Shown: positions 8,285-17,376, counted from the first letter of the stretch. The stretch: DNA of 64,000 nt from Chryseobacterium aureum (GCF_003971235.1 NZ_CP034661.1:2790001-2854000), one strand, 5' to 3'. The notes: generated by a model not told the origin, from the letters alone. Program-made: numbers and translations.

Positions 8285-8318
8285 AAAGCTTTCAGAAATA
8301 CTGAAGGCTTTATCTTTT
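8285..8318 (+). terminator. Intrinsic terminator after the T9SS cargo gene
   Basis: An 11-base stem with one G-T pair (8285-8295 with 8301-8311) and an AAATA loop, followed by a T-rich tract. Confidence 0.7.
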
Positions 8319-8352
8319 TAAGGCAGGGAACATTTTTTGTATAAGTTATACC

Positions 8353-8550
8353 ATGCCTTCAAGTGTAGTCAACCATTTCATCTATTTTCCTGAGACTGAA
8401 ATATTGAGAATTATATATCAGTCAGGAGCTGTTTATGAATATTTTAAAGTTCCGCCTGAGATTATTGGAAAGTTTAAAGAGGCAAGATCAAAAGGTCAGT
8501 TTTTAAATAAAGTAATCAAACCCAGATTTGAATATCGCAAAATTGAATAA
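8353..8550 (+). CDS. KTSC domain small protein
   Basis: A 65-residue protein almost entirely made of the KTSC domain: the N-terminal strand NHFIYFPETEILRIIYQSG, then AVYEYFKVPPEIIGKFKEA and GQFLNKVIKPRFEYRKI. KTSC domains occur alone or next to RNA-metabolism domains (the name comes from lysyl-tRNA synthetase C-termini); their biochemical role is not settled. Single-gene unit closed by a hairpin that it shares with the convergent metalloprotease gene. Confidence 0.8.
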   Translation: MPSSVVNHFIYFPETEILRIIYQSGAVYEYFKVPPEIIGKFKEARSKGQFLNKVIKPRFEYRKIE

Positions 8551-8553
8551 AAA

Positions 8554-8577
8554 ATGCCTCCAACTGAGTGGAGGCAT
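8554..8577. terminator. Bidirectional intrinsic terminator
   Basis: A nine-base stem (ATGCCTCCA / TGGAGGCAT) with an ACTGAG loop, flanked by an A-run on the left and a T-rich stretch on the right, between convergent genes. Confidence 0.8.
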
Positions 8578-8607
8578 GACTATTTATTTTAAACTTCAAT
8601 CCATTAA

Positions 8608-10482
8608 TTACTTGATGATCAATTTAGAAGATTTAGAATCTTTTCCGTTAGAAACCTGAATCATATATACTCCTTTTTCTAATTGCTGGTCTACTTTGAA
8701 AATACCATTTCCCTCTTCTGTAACAGATGGGCTTGATACAAATCTTCCTGACATATCAGAAATAGAAACTTTCAGGTTTTTACCATTTTTAGCTTTAATA
8801 AAAATTTTGTCTCCGGTTGAAACAGGATTTGGATAAACTGTTAAATCACTATTATCAGCTTTCACTTCACTTGTTCCTAAATTAGTAACAAATTTTACAG
8901 TATAGTCTTCTACCTGTCCATACATTAACTGTCCACAAGGAGCCATGTTTGGATTTTCATCATCTACAAGAACTCTCATTCTCAGTGGAGTATTAAGTAC
9001 TGCTGAAGCAGGAGCTGTAATAGTAGTACTGTAAGTACCAATTGCCGTTACCGGATCTGCAGTAATATTATCCGCAGAAGCTACCAATTCAGAAGCTTCG
9101 AATGTTCCGTTATTGTTATAGTCAATCCATACTCTCAGGTCGTTATCTGAACCTGATACATTAATCTGAAGATTGTGAGTACCGGTTGATGAAAGTTCTG
9201 TAGATGTGGCTTTCAGACAGCTTGATCCTGTATAGTCTTCGTAAAAGCTAGCGTTATTTGCCCAAAATCCTGTAGTACCATTATTAATAGCTCCTAATTT
9301 TACCAAAGTAGGCCCAACAAAATAATTAGCAGGGGTCGTTATACCGGTTGGATTACAAGTTGCGGCAATAGGCGTTCCAACAGCAGCAGTAGCAGAAGGT
9401 GCTGTAGCTCCTAATGAAGTACTAAGCGCTCCTCTCATTAAGAAGAAATAAAGAGCTGCTCTGTCATGCTGTCCATTAGTAAATTTGAATGCTATTGGAT
9501 TGGTATAATTCATCATATTATACTGTACTCCCTGATAGTTTGTACCTGTACAATAATTCATATTATTGTTTGTAGGTGCCGGAAAGTCATTCAGCAAACT
9601 TCTTGATCTTTCCGTATCACAAACCTGATCATCGTCCGCAGCACAGTTACCAGTAGTTGCCGGACAGTTAGTGGTAGTTGTATCTCCCTGTGGAGGTTGA
9701 GCGTTGGCATCCCCAAAAGTATGCAGCAATCCCATACTGTGTCCAAACTCATGAGCTAAAGTAATATCATCCTGTAAGGTAACTACAAAAGATTTCATGA
9801 AAGATTCATAGCCAGAATCAGCATTTCCTGGTAATCCGGCCCAGCCCATAATTCCGTATTGTCCGCCTCCATCTACTTTGTTCATAATATAAATATTGAA
9901 GTAAGAAGCTTCCGGCCAGTGGGGAGCGATAGTTTTCACCTGCGCTGTAGTAACACCGTTTGTCCCACTACGTTTTACTCCGTAAGTATCATATCCTGAA
10001 AGGGCTCCACCATTATATCTTACAATCCCGGTAGTTGCATTACAGTTAGGGTCTCTCTTAGCCAAAACCAGTTTGATCGGCATTGTAGCAGCACTGCCAA
10101 AATCAGCAGGAACTCCCTGAGCCCACTGATAAGTACCTGCATACATTTGGTTGCAATGATCCAGCCATGCCTGAATTTGTGCATCAGTTTTGTTATAAGC
10201 ACTTCCAAGAGCAGCACCCGTAGGTGTTATCACGTGTACTACAACAGGAATTTCATAAACTCCATCTACAATTTTGTATGGATTGGCATTACCATTTTTA
10301 GCAGTTGTATTTTGATTGCTGCTAATAATCTTATTACGGATATTGCGAACCATTTCGTCAATTTCCCCATTCTGCTTTTGATGTACTCTTTGTTCGTTAT
10401 CAAAATCACACCAGTCTTTTTTTTGCTGTGCTGATACCGAAAGGGAAAGTAGCAATGCCCCACAAAGGATAGTTTTCTTCAT
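8608..10482 (-). CDS. Secreted M43-type zinc metalloprotease with GEVED-like and T9SS domains
   Basis: A 624-residue exported enzyme. The signal peptide is residues 1-18 (SVSAQ). A catalytic domain at about 75-350 carries HEFGHSMGLLH (His244, Glu245, His248, His254), the HExxHxxGxxH zinc motif, and a downstream Met-turn candidate YNMMNYT, as in cytophagalysin/pappalysin M43 proteases. Residues about 395-530 form a beta-rich GEVED-like domain (DLRVWIDYNNNGTFEASE, then GQVEDYTVKF). The final ~80 residues (LTVYPNPVSTGDKIF onward) are a T9SS type A sorting domain. Probably released or surface-bound and used for protein breakdown. It has its own promoter. Confidence 0.9.
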   Translation of the reverse strand: MKKTILCGALLLSLSVSAQQKKDWCDFDNEQRVHQKQNGEIDEMVRNIRNKIISSNQNTTAKNGNANPYKIVDGVYEIPVVVHVITPTGAALGSAYNKTDAQIQAWLDHCNQMYAGTYQWAQGVPADFGSAATMPIKLVLAKRDPNCNATTGIVRYNGGALSGYDTYGVKRSGTNGVTTAQVKTIAPHWPEASYFNIYIMNKVDGGGQYGIMGWAGLPGNADSGYESFMKSFVVTLQDDITLAHEFGHSMGLLHTFGDANAQPPQGDTTTTNCPATTGNCAADDDQVCDTERSRSLLNDFPAPTNNNMNYCTGTNYQGVQYNMMNYTNPIAFKFTNGQHDRAALYFFLMRGALSTSLGATAPSATAAVGTPIAATCNPTGITTPANYFVGPTLVKLGAINNGTTGFWANNASFYEDYTGSSCLKATSTELSSTGTHNLQINVSGSDNDLRVWIDYNNNGTFEASELVASADNITADPVTAIGTYSTTITAPASAVLNTPLRMRVLVDDENPNMAPCGQLMYGQVEDYTVKFVTNLGTSEVKADNSDLTVYPNPVSTGDKIFIKAKNGKNLKVSISDMSGRFVSSPSVTEEGNGIFKVDQQLEKGVYMIQVSNGKDSKSSKLIIK

Positions 10483-10510
10483 TATAATAATTTAAAAAAT
10501 AAACAGGTTG

Positions 10511-10540
10511 CAAATTTATCATTTCCATGACTTATTACAA
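10511..10540 (-). promoter_or_regulatory. Promoter of the M43 protease gene
   Basis: Minus strand: TTG (10538-10540), exactly 19 bases, then TAAATTTG (10511-10518). This is a full match to the Bacteroidota TTG-N19-TAnnTTTG promoter and lies about 28 bases before the ATG. Confidence 0.8.
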
Positions 10541-10781
10541 TAATATTTAACATGAAAATGAATCGTAATCTTAAAACTTCACTACAGTTAGTAGAAAAAC
10601 ATAGATTTTTGTTACATTCAACAACTAAAATACAATTACAAGCGCAACAAAACAGAATTAAATAATTTAAACAATTCTTAAAAATAACACTGAAAACACA
10701 AAGTATTAATAATTTAAAAAAACTCAAATTTTAAAATAAGAATCTAACAATCATATTGTTAATAGAAAATAATAATATAAA

Positions 10782-10806
10782 AAAACCGCACAAATTGTAC
10801 GGTTTT
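10782..10806 (-). terminator. Probable guaB terminator
   Basis: A seven-base stem (AAAACCG / CGGTTTT) around an imperfect inner stem, followed on the minus strand by a T-run. Confidence 0.5.
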
Positions 10807-10830
10807 CAATATATAAATTCAATTATAATA

Positions 10831-12291
10831 TTATAAAGAATAATTCGGAGCTTCCTGGGTGATAATTACATCATGCGGGTGAGATTCTTTTAAACCGCTT
10901 CCGGTAATCATTACTAATTTGGAATCTTTCTGAAGCGCTTCAATATCTTTTGCTCCACAGTATCCCATACCAGCTCTCAGCCCTCCTGTCAACTGGAAAA
11001 TAACGTCTTCCAATTTTCCTTTATGCGGCACTCTTCCTTCAATTCCTTCGGGAACGAATTTTTTAGCTTCACTCTGGAAATATCTTTCTTTACCTCCTCT
11101 CTTCATTGCGGAAAGGCTTCCCATTCCCTGGTAAGATTTGAACTTTCTTCCCTGGAAGATAATCTCTTCTCCCGGAGCTTCATCTGTACCTGCTAAAAGT
11201 GAGCCTAACATTACTGCCCCTGCCCCACTTGCAATAGCTTTTACAATATCTCCTGAAAGCTTTATTCCACCGTCTCCAATTACGGCTACATTTTGAGTTT
11301 TAGCATACTCATAAACATTATAGATTGCGGAAAGCTGAGGAACTCCCACTCCTGCAACTACTCTGGTTGTACAGATAGATCCGGGGCCTACTCCTACTTT
11401 CAATACATTTGCTCCTGCAGCGATAAGGTCTTTAGCCGCATCTGCCGTTACAATATTTCCTCCTACAATATCCAGGTCCGGATATGCTTTTCTGATTTCT
11501 GAAATTTTATCTAAAACTCCCTTAGAATGACCGTGTGCAGAATCTATTGCAACGATATCAACTCCTGCCTGCACCAATGCTTCAATTCTCGTTAGTGTAT
11601 CTTCTCCTACTCCTACTCCGGCACCTACGATAAGACGGCCGTTATCATCTTTATTGGCATTCGGGTATTCCAATTGATTGTCGATATCCTTGATGGTAAT
11701 CAAACCTACAAGTTTATTGTCTTTATCTACAATCGGAAGTTTTTCAACTCTGTTTTTAAGAAGGATTTCTTTAGCCTTTTCAAGGTTGGTATCTTTGTCT
11801 GAAGTGATCAGATTATCTTTGGTCATAATCTCTTCTACTTTCATCTCAAGATTCTCCTGATATTTTACATCTCTGTTAGTAATAATTCCGATCAGAACAT
11901 TATTAGGATCCACCACGGGAAGACCGGAGATCTTATATCTAGACATAAGGTCTTTAGCTTCTCCTAAAGTATGATCTTTGGATAAGGTAACCGGATCAGA
12001 GATCATTCCGTTTTCGGAACGCTTCACACGGTTTACCTGAGCAGCCTGCTCAGCGATCGTCATGTTTTTGTGGATAAATCCTAACCCTCCGACTCTTGCT
12101 AAGGCAATAGCCAGATCAGCTTCAGTAACAGTGTCCATCGCAGCGGAAACTATCGGAACATTCAGCGTAATTTTGTCGGTAAGTCTTGATTTTAATGAAA
12201 CCTGGTTAGGTAAAACTTCTGAATAAGAAGGGACTAGAAGAACGTCATCGAAAGTGATGGCTGTCTCTACAATTTTGTTATGAATAGACAT
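10831..12291 (-). CDS. guaB: IMP dehydrogenase
   Basis: A 486-residue enzyme that oxidises IMP to XMP with NAD+, the committed step of GMP synthesis. The TIM-barrel catalytic domain is interrupted by two CBS domains (about residues 95-205). The active-site loop GPGSICTTR holds the catalytic Cys307; [14 protein letters not shown] and the late motif RAGMGYCG are also typical. Length matches bacterial IMPDH. A -7 box TAATTTTG (minus strand, 12306-12313) lies 14 bases before the ATG, implying a short leader. Confidence 0.97.
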   Translation of the reverse strand: MSIHNKIVETAITFDDVLLVPSYSEVLPNQVSLKSRLTDKITLNVPIVSAAMDTVTEADLAIALARVGGLGFIHKNMTIAEQAAQVNRVKRSENGMISDPVTLSKDHTLGEAKDLMSRYKISGLPVVDPNNVLIGIITNRDVKYQENLEMKVEEIMTKDNLITSDKDTNLEKAKEILLKNRVEKLPIVDKDNKLVGLITIKDIDNQLEYPNANKDDNGRLIVGAGVGVGEDTLTRIEALVQAGVDIVAIDSAHGHSKGVLDKISEIRKAYPDLDIVGGNIVTADAAKDLIAAGANVLKVGVGPGSICTTRVVAGVGVPQLSAIYNVYEYAKTQNVAVIGDGGIKLSGDIVKAIASGAGAVMLGSLLAGTDEAPGEEIIFQGRKFKSYQGMGSLSAMKRGGKERYFQSEAKKFVPEGIEGRVPHKGKLEDVIFQLTGGLRAGMGYCGAKDIEALQKDSKLVMITGSGLKESHPHDVIITQEAPNYSL

Positions 12292-12305
12292 CTTTACTTT
12301 CTTTG

Positions 12306-12313
12306 CAAAATTA
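12306..12313 (-). promoter_or_regulatory. guaB: guaB -7 box
   Basis: TAATTTTG on the minus strand matches TAnnTTTG. No TTG is visible at the usual upstream spacing. Confidence 0.4.
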
Positions 12314-12388
12314 GGTTATTTTGGTGAGATATGAAAATCCTTTTTAATAGTTTAAATAAAATTTAATAATCAATAACTTAAATCAAAA

Positions 12389-12413
12389 AACCGTTCTTTT
12401 CTCAAGAACGGTT
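12389..12413 (-). terminator. Terminator of the ECF sigma operon
   Basis: A perfect 10-base stem (AACCGTTCTT / AAGAACGGTT) with a five-base loop, followed on the minus strand by a T-run. It lies after the last gene of the five-gene minus-strand operon. Confidence 0.85.
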
Positions 12414-12479
12414 ACGGTACAAAATAATTGAATAAGTATGAAACTACTTTATTATATGTTAAATAGGAACATCAAAGGT

Positions 12480-13184
12480 TTATTTCACCAGGTTTCCATT
12501 TTCATCGATATTTTCAATGTGGGTCTGATTATTTTTATCAATGTATAATTTTAATCTTACTTTCCCATTGGTATCACGGATAAAGATTCCTACATCACCA
12601 TTGGCTGTCTTGCCTGCGAAGAAACGCTCACTTCCTAACTTACCTTTCTCTTTCAATTGCGCAAATGCTTTTTTGGAAGCTTCCGGATTGTTCAGTTTCT
12701 TGATGGAATCAGCTGCTTTAATAAGATCCTCCATAGAAAAATCATCAGGTCGGTCCCAAAGTTTCAATCCATATACTCTCTTTTTATCCTTACCCGCTGA
12801 TTCAGAATATTGCAGCTGCATAATCTGATCTGTATTTCTCTGATCCACGGAATATGCCATCCCGGATTCCTTTTCATTGCCATCATACACAAGACCTCCG
12901 CATTCGTCTCCCATGGAGTTGAAAAAAATAAGTCCCGCTTCTCTCTCTCTGGGCTTCATCTCTTTATGGTTCACCAAACCGGAGTGCTGACGTTCTTTAT
13001 TACTGATGACCATCTTTAACGTTCCGTCTTTTTCAACAATATTGATGCGTTCCACATCTATTTCTTTAAAACGTTCATTAGAAGACTGATTTTTAAATGC
13101 GAGAAAGAAAAACATGGCACACAGTACGGTAAGTACAACGGCATAGATTTTAAGGATGCGCACTTCTCTTATTAATTTTTCCAT
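12480..13184 (-). CDS. Membrane-anchored protein of unknown function, last gene of sigma operon
   Basis: A 234-residue protein with a single N-terminal membrane segment (about residues 11-30, IYAVVLTVLCAMFFFLAF) and a large exported domain. That domain begins with RINIVEKDGTLKMVISN, continues with GLIFFNSMGDECGGLVYDG, and contains GIFIRDTNGKVRLKLYIDKN near the C-terminus; these strand-turn-strand segments look like a repeat-built beta domain. I do not recognise a named family. It starts 31 bases after the DUF4252 lipoprotein gene and ends before a strong terminator, so it is probably the last member of the sigma operon. Confidence 0.65.
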   Translation of the reverse strand: MEKLIREVRILKIYAVVLTVLCAMFFFLAFKNQSSNERFKEIDVERINIVEKDGTLKMVISNKERQHSGLVNHKEMKPREREAGLIFFNSMGDECGGLVYDGNEKESGMAYSVDQRNTDQIMQLQYSESAGKDKKRVYGLKLWDRPDDFSMEDLIKAADSIKKLNNPEASKKAFAQLKEKGKLGSERFFAGKTANGDVGIFIRDTNGKVRLKLYIDKNNQTHIENIDENGNLVK

Positions 13185-13215
13185 GCTCTGAATGTTTTGG
13201 GAATTAATTGCAGGC

Positions 13216-13719
13216 TTATTTATCTGAAACAGAATTAATCATTTTCGAAATATCATGAGCGGTAAAATTTCCTTTCACATCTACAAACACCATTTCATTC
13301 TTATTGGAGCCTACGGTAATCAGCATATTTTTAATGATTTCCCCATCCTGTTTTACCCGTATATTGATATCCTCTCCGTCATGTTTTATGCTTGCCCATT
13401 CTTCATAATGGTTCCTGTTTAAAAACTGGGCATAATCATTGAGCATTTCGCGGCTCCCGTTTGTTACGGTAAGGACTTTTATTTTAGACGCTTTTTTTAC
13501 AAGATCTATGGTCTCTTCACTTTCTCCTTCTTCTCTAAGGGCTTTCTTAATATAGGATTTAGCCAATATCATCGGTACATTAACACTTGCAAACTGCGCT
13601 CCTTTGAAATCATATTCTGAATTCCGGAAAAAGTCTATGTTCGGTTTTTCTGAAACAATACACGACTGCACCAGCCCGATGGTCAGAATAACGAGAAAAA
13701 TGTTTTTGAGAGTCTTCAT
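13216..13719 (-). CDS. DUF4252 lipoprotein
   Basis: A 167-residue lipoprotein: the signal ends LVQSC, so the mature protein starts at Cys20. The body (about 65-165) shows the DUF4252 pattern: KIKVLTVTNGSREMLNDYAQFL, EWASIKHDGEDINIRVK and a terminal helix after NFTAHDISKMI. The role of DUF4252 is not known. It follows a second, larger protein with a DUF4252-like N-terminal half, 11 bases downstream of its stop, in the same sigma-factor operon. Confidence 0.8.
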   Translation of the reverse strand: MKTLKNIFLVILTIGLVQSCIVSEKPNIDFFRNSEYDFKGAQFASVNVPMILAKSYIKKALREEGESEETIDLVKKASKIKVLTVTNGSREMLNDYAQFLNRNHYEEWASIKHDGEDINIRVKQDGEIIKNMLITVGSNKNEMVFVDVKGNFTAHDISKMINSVSDK

Positions 13720-13730
13720 AGGATAGTTTT

Positions 13731-15017
13731 TTATTTGATTTGTCTGAGGCTTCCACCTGAAATTTTATCTACTTTGGCATCCAGTTCAGGAGTTCCTCTT
13801 AATTTCACATCTGCTCCTGAGGATACACTTACTTTTAGTTTATCTGTCACCAAAATAGAAAGGCTTGCTCCTGAGGTGGACTCTACTACTGCTGTTGCAA
13901 TTTTCAGGTCATCTGCTTTACACGATGCTCCGCTGCTGATATCAATCACAGCCGAATCTGCCTCTCCTGATAAGTTAATACTTGCCCCGCTGGAAATATC
14001 CAATGTCAGCTTAGGTGTTTTAATATCAACATCCATTACAGACCCAGAATTCACTGCCACTGCTGCGGTCTGATTCACATTGAATGTTCCTTTAATGATG
14101 GATCCGGACTCTGCTTCGATAGCCAGGCTGCTTTCTCTTACAGGATTTACTGCCGTAAAGACACTTCCTGATGATGTTTTTACAGAATTAATATTAGGAG
14201 CGGACACATTAACATTCAGATTTTTAAATCTTAAATTCCGAACACCTTTATTATCCACATATATTTTTAAAACCCCGTTTTCCACTTTTGTGATAACGTA
14301 CTGAAGCTTGTCTGCATCTGCAATTACTTTTACACTTCTGGTATTTTCCTGTTTGAAGGTAACATTCACGCCTACACTGGCATCGATCTTTGAAAATTCA
14401 CCTACATTTCTGTTATCTCCATTCAGGTAAGAAGAAGTGTTATCTGAAGTAAGGCTGCTTCTCATGGAGCTTGTAACAGTAGAAGTACTTGTTTCACCGG
14501 AATTAATGATCTTATTAACATCTGACAATTTCATTTTTCCGTTAAGGATAAAAATAATGTTCTCCTCTTTGGAATCCACATTGAAAACCAGATTTTCCAG
14601 ATAGTTGTCTTTTTCTTCTTCAGCCAGAAATTTCATAGAAGTTCCGTCGCTGCTCATAGACATCAGTTCATTGAAGTTTAGAGACTTTAAAGCATTGTTT
14701 ACTCTGGCCGTCTTATCTTCATTCATTTTTATATTCGCAAGGTTCTCGTCTTTTAAACGATCCGGGAATGTTATTTTAGGAATAATCAGAATTTTAAGAC
14801 CCTCCACCTCGTTCAGAATAGGCTTGATCTTTCCGATATAAGCATCATCAACATCGATGGTATTCAGCAGTTTGAACATCGGTTTTTTGATATTGATAGA
14901 GGTTACTCTTCCATTTTTTTCAAAATCCTGAAAAAGCTTATCCAATTTTTCAGTCTGTGCAGACGAAGTTGCAATGCTGCTTAGCATTATGGCTATTATA
15001 AAAAATATTTTTTTCAT
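13731..15017 (-). CDS. DUF4252-like / DUF2807 (head GIN) fusion protein
   Basis: About 428 residues from the ATG at 15017 (MKKIFFIIAIMLSSIATSSAQ, signal peptide). Residues about 22-180 resemble DUF4252 (LMSMSSDGTSMKFLAEEE, ENIIFILNGKMKLSDVNKII). Residues about 210-425 are a head-GIN-type right-handed beta-helix, DUF2807: GEFSKIDASVGVNVTF, then runs such as VKTSSGSVFTAV and LDISSGASINLSG, about one turn per 20 residues. DUF2807 proteins are predicted surface or adhesin-like proteins. The longer in-frame start overlaps the upstream gene and lacks an immediate signal peptide. Confidence 0.8.
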   Translation of the reverse strand: MKKIFFIIAIMLSSIATSSAQTEKLDKLFQDFEKNGRVTSINIKKPMFKLLNTIDVDDAYIGKIKPILNEVEGLKILIIPKITFPDRLKDENLANIKMNEDKTARVNNALKSLNFNELMSMSSDGTSMKFLAEEEKDNYLENLVFNVDSKEENIIFILNGKMKLSDVNKIINSGETSTSTVTSSMRSSLTSDNTSSYLNGDNRNVGEFSKIDASVGVNVTFKQENTRSVKVIADADKLQYVITKVENGVLKIYVDNKGVRNLRFKNLNVNVSAPNINSVKTSSGSVFTAVNPVRESSLAIEAESGSIIKGTFNVNQTAAVAVNSGSVMDVDIKTPKLTLDISSGASINLSGEADSAVIDISSGASCKADDLKIATAVVESTSGASLSILVTDKLKVSVSSGADVKLRGTPELDAKVDKISGGSLRQIK

Positions 15018-15033
15018 GGGATTGTTCTGATTT

Positions 15034-15720
15034 TTAATATTCGCTGTCAAGATTTTCATTTTTTTGAGAAGATGCCACTGTTTTTTTAAACTCACTTCCC
15101 AGTTTCATAAAGGAGTATCTGGTAACATCTATAGCTTCTTTTTCACTGCTGATTCTTTTACCATTGACAATGACATAGGAATCATTATACGATGAGACAG
15201 AATCATTAATACTTCTTTTGTTTGAGGCATTGCTGACATATCTTGGTTTTGTTTCCTTTTTAAGTCTTCCTCTTTTGGGTAGAATTTCATCAAGTACATC
15301 TTTTTCTGCCAGCTGGTTATCCTGAAATACGGAATCTTTTTTCACTCCGGAAATAGAATCTGTATGATTCAGGGCAACCTGTTCCTGGTGATCATTGTTT
15401 TCCTCAATGAAACCGGACTTCTGCTTTAAGATTTCATCTTTTACCAGTTTTTCTTTGTCCTGCACATCTGCTGTACCGGAATTATTATAATTAAGAAATG
15501 CGCCGATACCGAAAATCAGTAGTACACTGGCGGCCATCCAGAACCACTTCGGAAAGGAGGGGTTTTTCTTTTCTTCCAAGGGAATAACAGGAGCCGTATT
15601 TTTGTCAGGCTCTTTACCTTCTGCACTCTGAAGAAATTCTTCAAAGCTCCAGTCCATTTTTTCTTCTCTGATATCCCGGAAGACTTCGTTGTATTTATCT
15701 TGTAATTGATCTTTTTTCAT
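15034..15720 (-). CDS. Probable membrane partner (anti-sigma-like) of the ECF sigma factor
   Basis: A 228-residue single-pass protein. Residues 1-55 are charged and could bind a sigma factor in the cytoplasm (MDWSFEEFLQSAEGKE). A membrane segment lies at about 57-76 (FPKWFWMAASVLLIFGIGAFL), and the rest is a hydrophilic exported tail. The start codon lies inside the sigma gene, which it overlaps by 26 bases. That overlap and the topology suggest an anti-sigma factor, but no zinc-binding or FecR-like signature is present, so the role is inferred from position. Confidence 0.6.
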   Translation of the reverse strand: MKKDQLQDKYNEVFRDIREEKMDWSFEEFLQSAEGKEPDKNTAPVIPLEEKKNPSFPKWFWMAASVLLIFGIGAFLNYNNSGTADVQDKEKLVKDEILKQKSGFIEENNDHQEQVALNHTDSISGVKKDSVFQDNQLAEKDVLDEILPKRGRLKKETKPRYVSNASNKRSINDSVSSYNDSYVIVNGKRISSEKEAIDVTRYSFMKLGSEFKKTVASSQKNENLDSEY

Positions 15721-16204
15721 AACTCATCAGTTGTGAGATTTGTTCTTTTACTTTTTGTCTCGCACGCATCAGGTTTACCCTTACTGCATTTTCCTCCATT
15801 TCCAGCATTTCAGAAATTTCGGAAACATCATATTCTTCTACATCTTTCAAGTGGATGACCATCTTCTGTTTCTCGGGGAGCTGATTGATAAATCCTACAA
15901 TATGTTCCTTAAGGTTATCAACTTCCATACTATAAAGCTCCGACCGATGAAGCTGCATATCCGCAAAGCCGATCTTTACATCATGATGCTTCAGACGGTT
16001 CAGGCATTCATTCCGGACAGACTTCAGCGCATAGGATTTAAAATTTCCGAATTGCTCCAGCTCATCCCTCTTCTGCCAAAACTTCATCATGAGATCCTGT
16101 ACTACATCTTCCGCCTCATCACTGCTCATGACAAAACGCTTCGCAAAACGATACATCTCGTCTTTGAGAATAAACACCGTATTCTTGAAAGTTTCTTGGG
16201 TCAT
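15695..16204 (-). CDS. ECF-type RNA polymerase sigma factor
   Basis: A 169-residue sigma-70 family factor of the extracytoplasmic type. Region 2 is seen in FVMSSDEAEDVVQDLMMKFW (-10 binding and core contact), and region 4 in LPEKQKMVIHLKDVEEYD, then VSEISEMLEMEENAVRVNL (helix-turn-helix). It has no region 1 or 3. It heads an operon with a membrane partner, a DUF4252/DUF2807 protein, a DUF4252 lipoprotein and a membrane-anchored protein, so it probably answers an envelope signal. No close match to the housekeeping TTG-N19-TAnnTTTG promoter was found upstream, so the operon may autoregulate. Confidence 0.93.
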   Translation of the reverse strand: MTQETFKNTVFILKDEMYRFAKRFVMSSDEAEDVVQDLMMKFWQKRDELEQFGNFKSYALKSVRNECLNRLKHHDVKIGFADMQLHRSELYSMEVDNLKEHIVGFINQLPEKQKMVIHLKDVEEYDVSEISEMLEMEENAVRVNLMRARQKVKEQISQLMSYEKRSITR

Positions 16205-16443
16205 GAGTTTTGTTTCTTATAGATAAGACAATTGCCGTTACCGATCTATTACATCAAAAATAAAAAAACTTTGAAGATTTTTAAATTTTTATTTTTATCC
16301 GGAAACTATTTCTGAAATTACATCTCTTTCTTTACTAGAAAGACACTAACCATTACGGGTATCCGTAATTTCTTACGGTAATATTTCAAAATATTATTCA
16401 CACATTTGTAGAGTATAAAAGTTCTATATATTCCTAAAAACAA

Positions 16444-16777
16444 ATGTCTATGATGAAAAAAACCTTAAAGCTGCCCGCTTCAGCATTGGGACTCATTTTT
16501 CTTTTCTACGCCTGTAGGACAGATGAAATGGCCAATTCTGAAAAAAGCTTAGAAAATGAGAAAATAGAAGCTTTCAAAAGATTTAAGAATCTTCGTTACT
16601 AGGATAAAATAGATCTTCTATCCAATCTGATAGAAAAATTATTTACTCAGTTTTTAAAAGATGTAGTAAAAGTAGCAGGTCTAGAAGTATATAAAAGTGA
16701 TAAAAACCACTGGAAGTACAACCAAATTAAAATATAATGGAAAAGATCAGCCTGTAAAAACAACACCTTGTCCATAG
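16444..16777 (+). pseudogene. Decayed lipoprotein gene
   Basis: A lipoprotein signal (LKLPASALGLIFLFYAC) starts at an ATG in the 16444-16455 group and continues with ENEKIEAFKRFKNLRY before an in-frame TAG at 16600-16602. The same frame then stays open for 44 codons (…DLLSNLIEKLFTQFLKD…) to a TAA at 16735. A shift of frame there restores KYNGKDQPVKTTPCP, ending at 16775-16777. The coding-like sequence on both sides of the breaks indicates a gene disabled by a nonsense change and at least one frameshift. It resembles a family of Chryseobacterium lipoproteins of unknown role, a recollection I could not test. Confidence 0.6.
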
Positions 16778-16797
16778 AACAATTAAAATTTTACACT

Positions 16798-17340
16798 ATG
16801 AAAAATATATTTTTTATTTATATTATTTAACAAATTTTTTATGCAAAGCACAACAAATTAATAAATTAAGGCCGACAGAAATTTACCTTCCAGAAAATTC
16901 TTATCAAAAAGATACAAATAATGAACTACCTGCTTAGAAAGGGATTTGGAAAGGGGTATGAAATAATGAAAAAATTTTTATAACATTAAATATGATTACT
17001 AATAAATACGATAATAATTTTAAGTATTACAAAGATTATCTAGTGGCAAAATTTAAAGTACAAGATTCCCATGGAAAGAGTCTCTTTGATAATACAAATT
17101 TATCTGATAAAAAATGCTAAAATTAAGGGAGTAAGCTTTAGAAGATATGGAGATAAATATTCACTCGTTTTTATTGATCCTGAACTATGTAATACATCAG
17201 GAAACATATATACTAGTGTCACAGCTTCTTCTAAAACTAAAATCAATTGGAAGCTTACTTTAGGTAATAATATGATTACAACAGATTGCCAATATTATAG
17301 TACGGGCATTCCAAAGGCACTACCAAAGAAATTATATTAA
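16798..17340 (+). pseudogene. DUF6705-like secreted protein, inactivated
   Basis: Three reading-frame pieces join into one protein. The start MKNIFFIYII (16798-16827) hits a stop; the next frame resumes at FLCKAQQINKLRPTEIYLP and reads to NTNLSDKK near 17117; the first frame then resumes AKIKGVSFRRYGDKYSLVF to the true stop at 17340. Within the middle piece a TAG (16935-16937) and a TGA (16959-16961) interrupt PA*KGIWKGV*NNEKIF, at places where the family usually has Tyr and Trp. The C-terminal part (YYSTGIPKALPKKL) fits DUF6705-like proteins common in Chryseobacterium. Two stops and two frameshifts make this a clear pseudogene. Confidence 0.75.
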
Positions 17341-17353
17341 TAAAACAATAAAC

Positions 17354-17376
17354 AAAGCCTCTTCGGAGGCTTTTCC
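17354..17376 (+). terminator. Intrinsic terminator with TTCG loop
   Basis: An eight-base stem (AAAGCCTC / GAGGCTTT) closed by a stable TTCG tetraloop and followed by T. It still marks the end of the decayed DUF6705-like gene. Confidence 0.75.

Larger units (their letters stand above)
10483..10830. other. Intergenic region between the M43 protease gene and guaB
   Basis: 348 bases, very A/T-rich. The left part holds the protease promoter; the right end holds a weak hairpin after guaB (about 10782-10806). An 81-codon minus-strand frame here has no family resemblance and overlaps the promoter, so I do not call it a gene. Confidence 0.7.

Noticed and set aside
10482..10727. An 81-codon minus-strand frame upstream of the M43 protease gene
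   Set aside because: It spans the protease promoter, has skewed composition (Cys/Phe/Leu/Ile) and no family resemblance.
17071..17340. A separate 89-codon gene
   Set aside because: Its first ~15 residues are out-of-frame DNA; the rest is the C-terminal part of the broken DUF6705-like gene.
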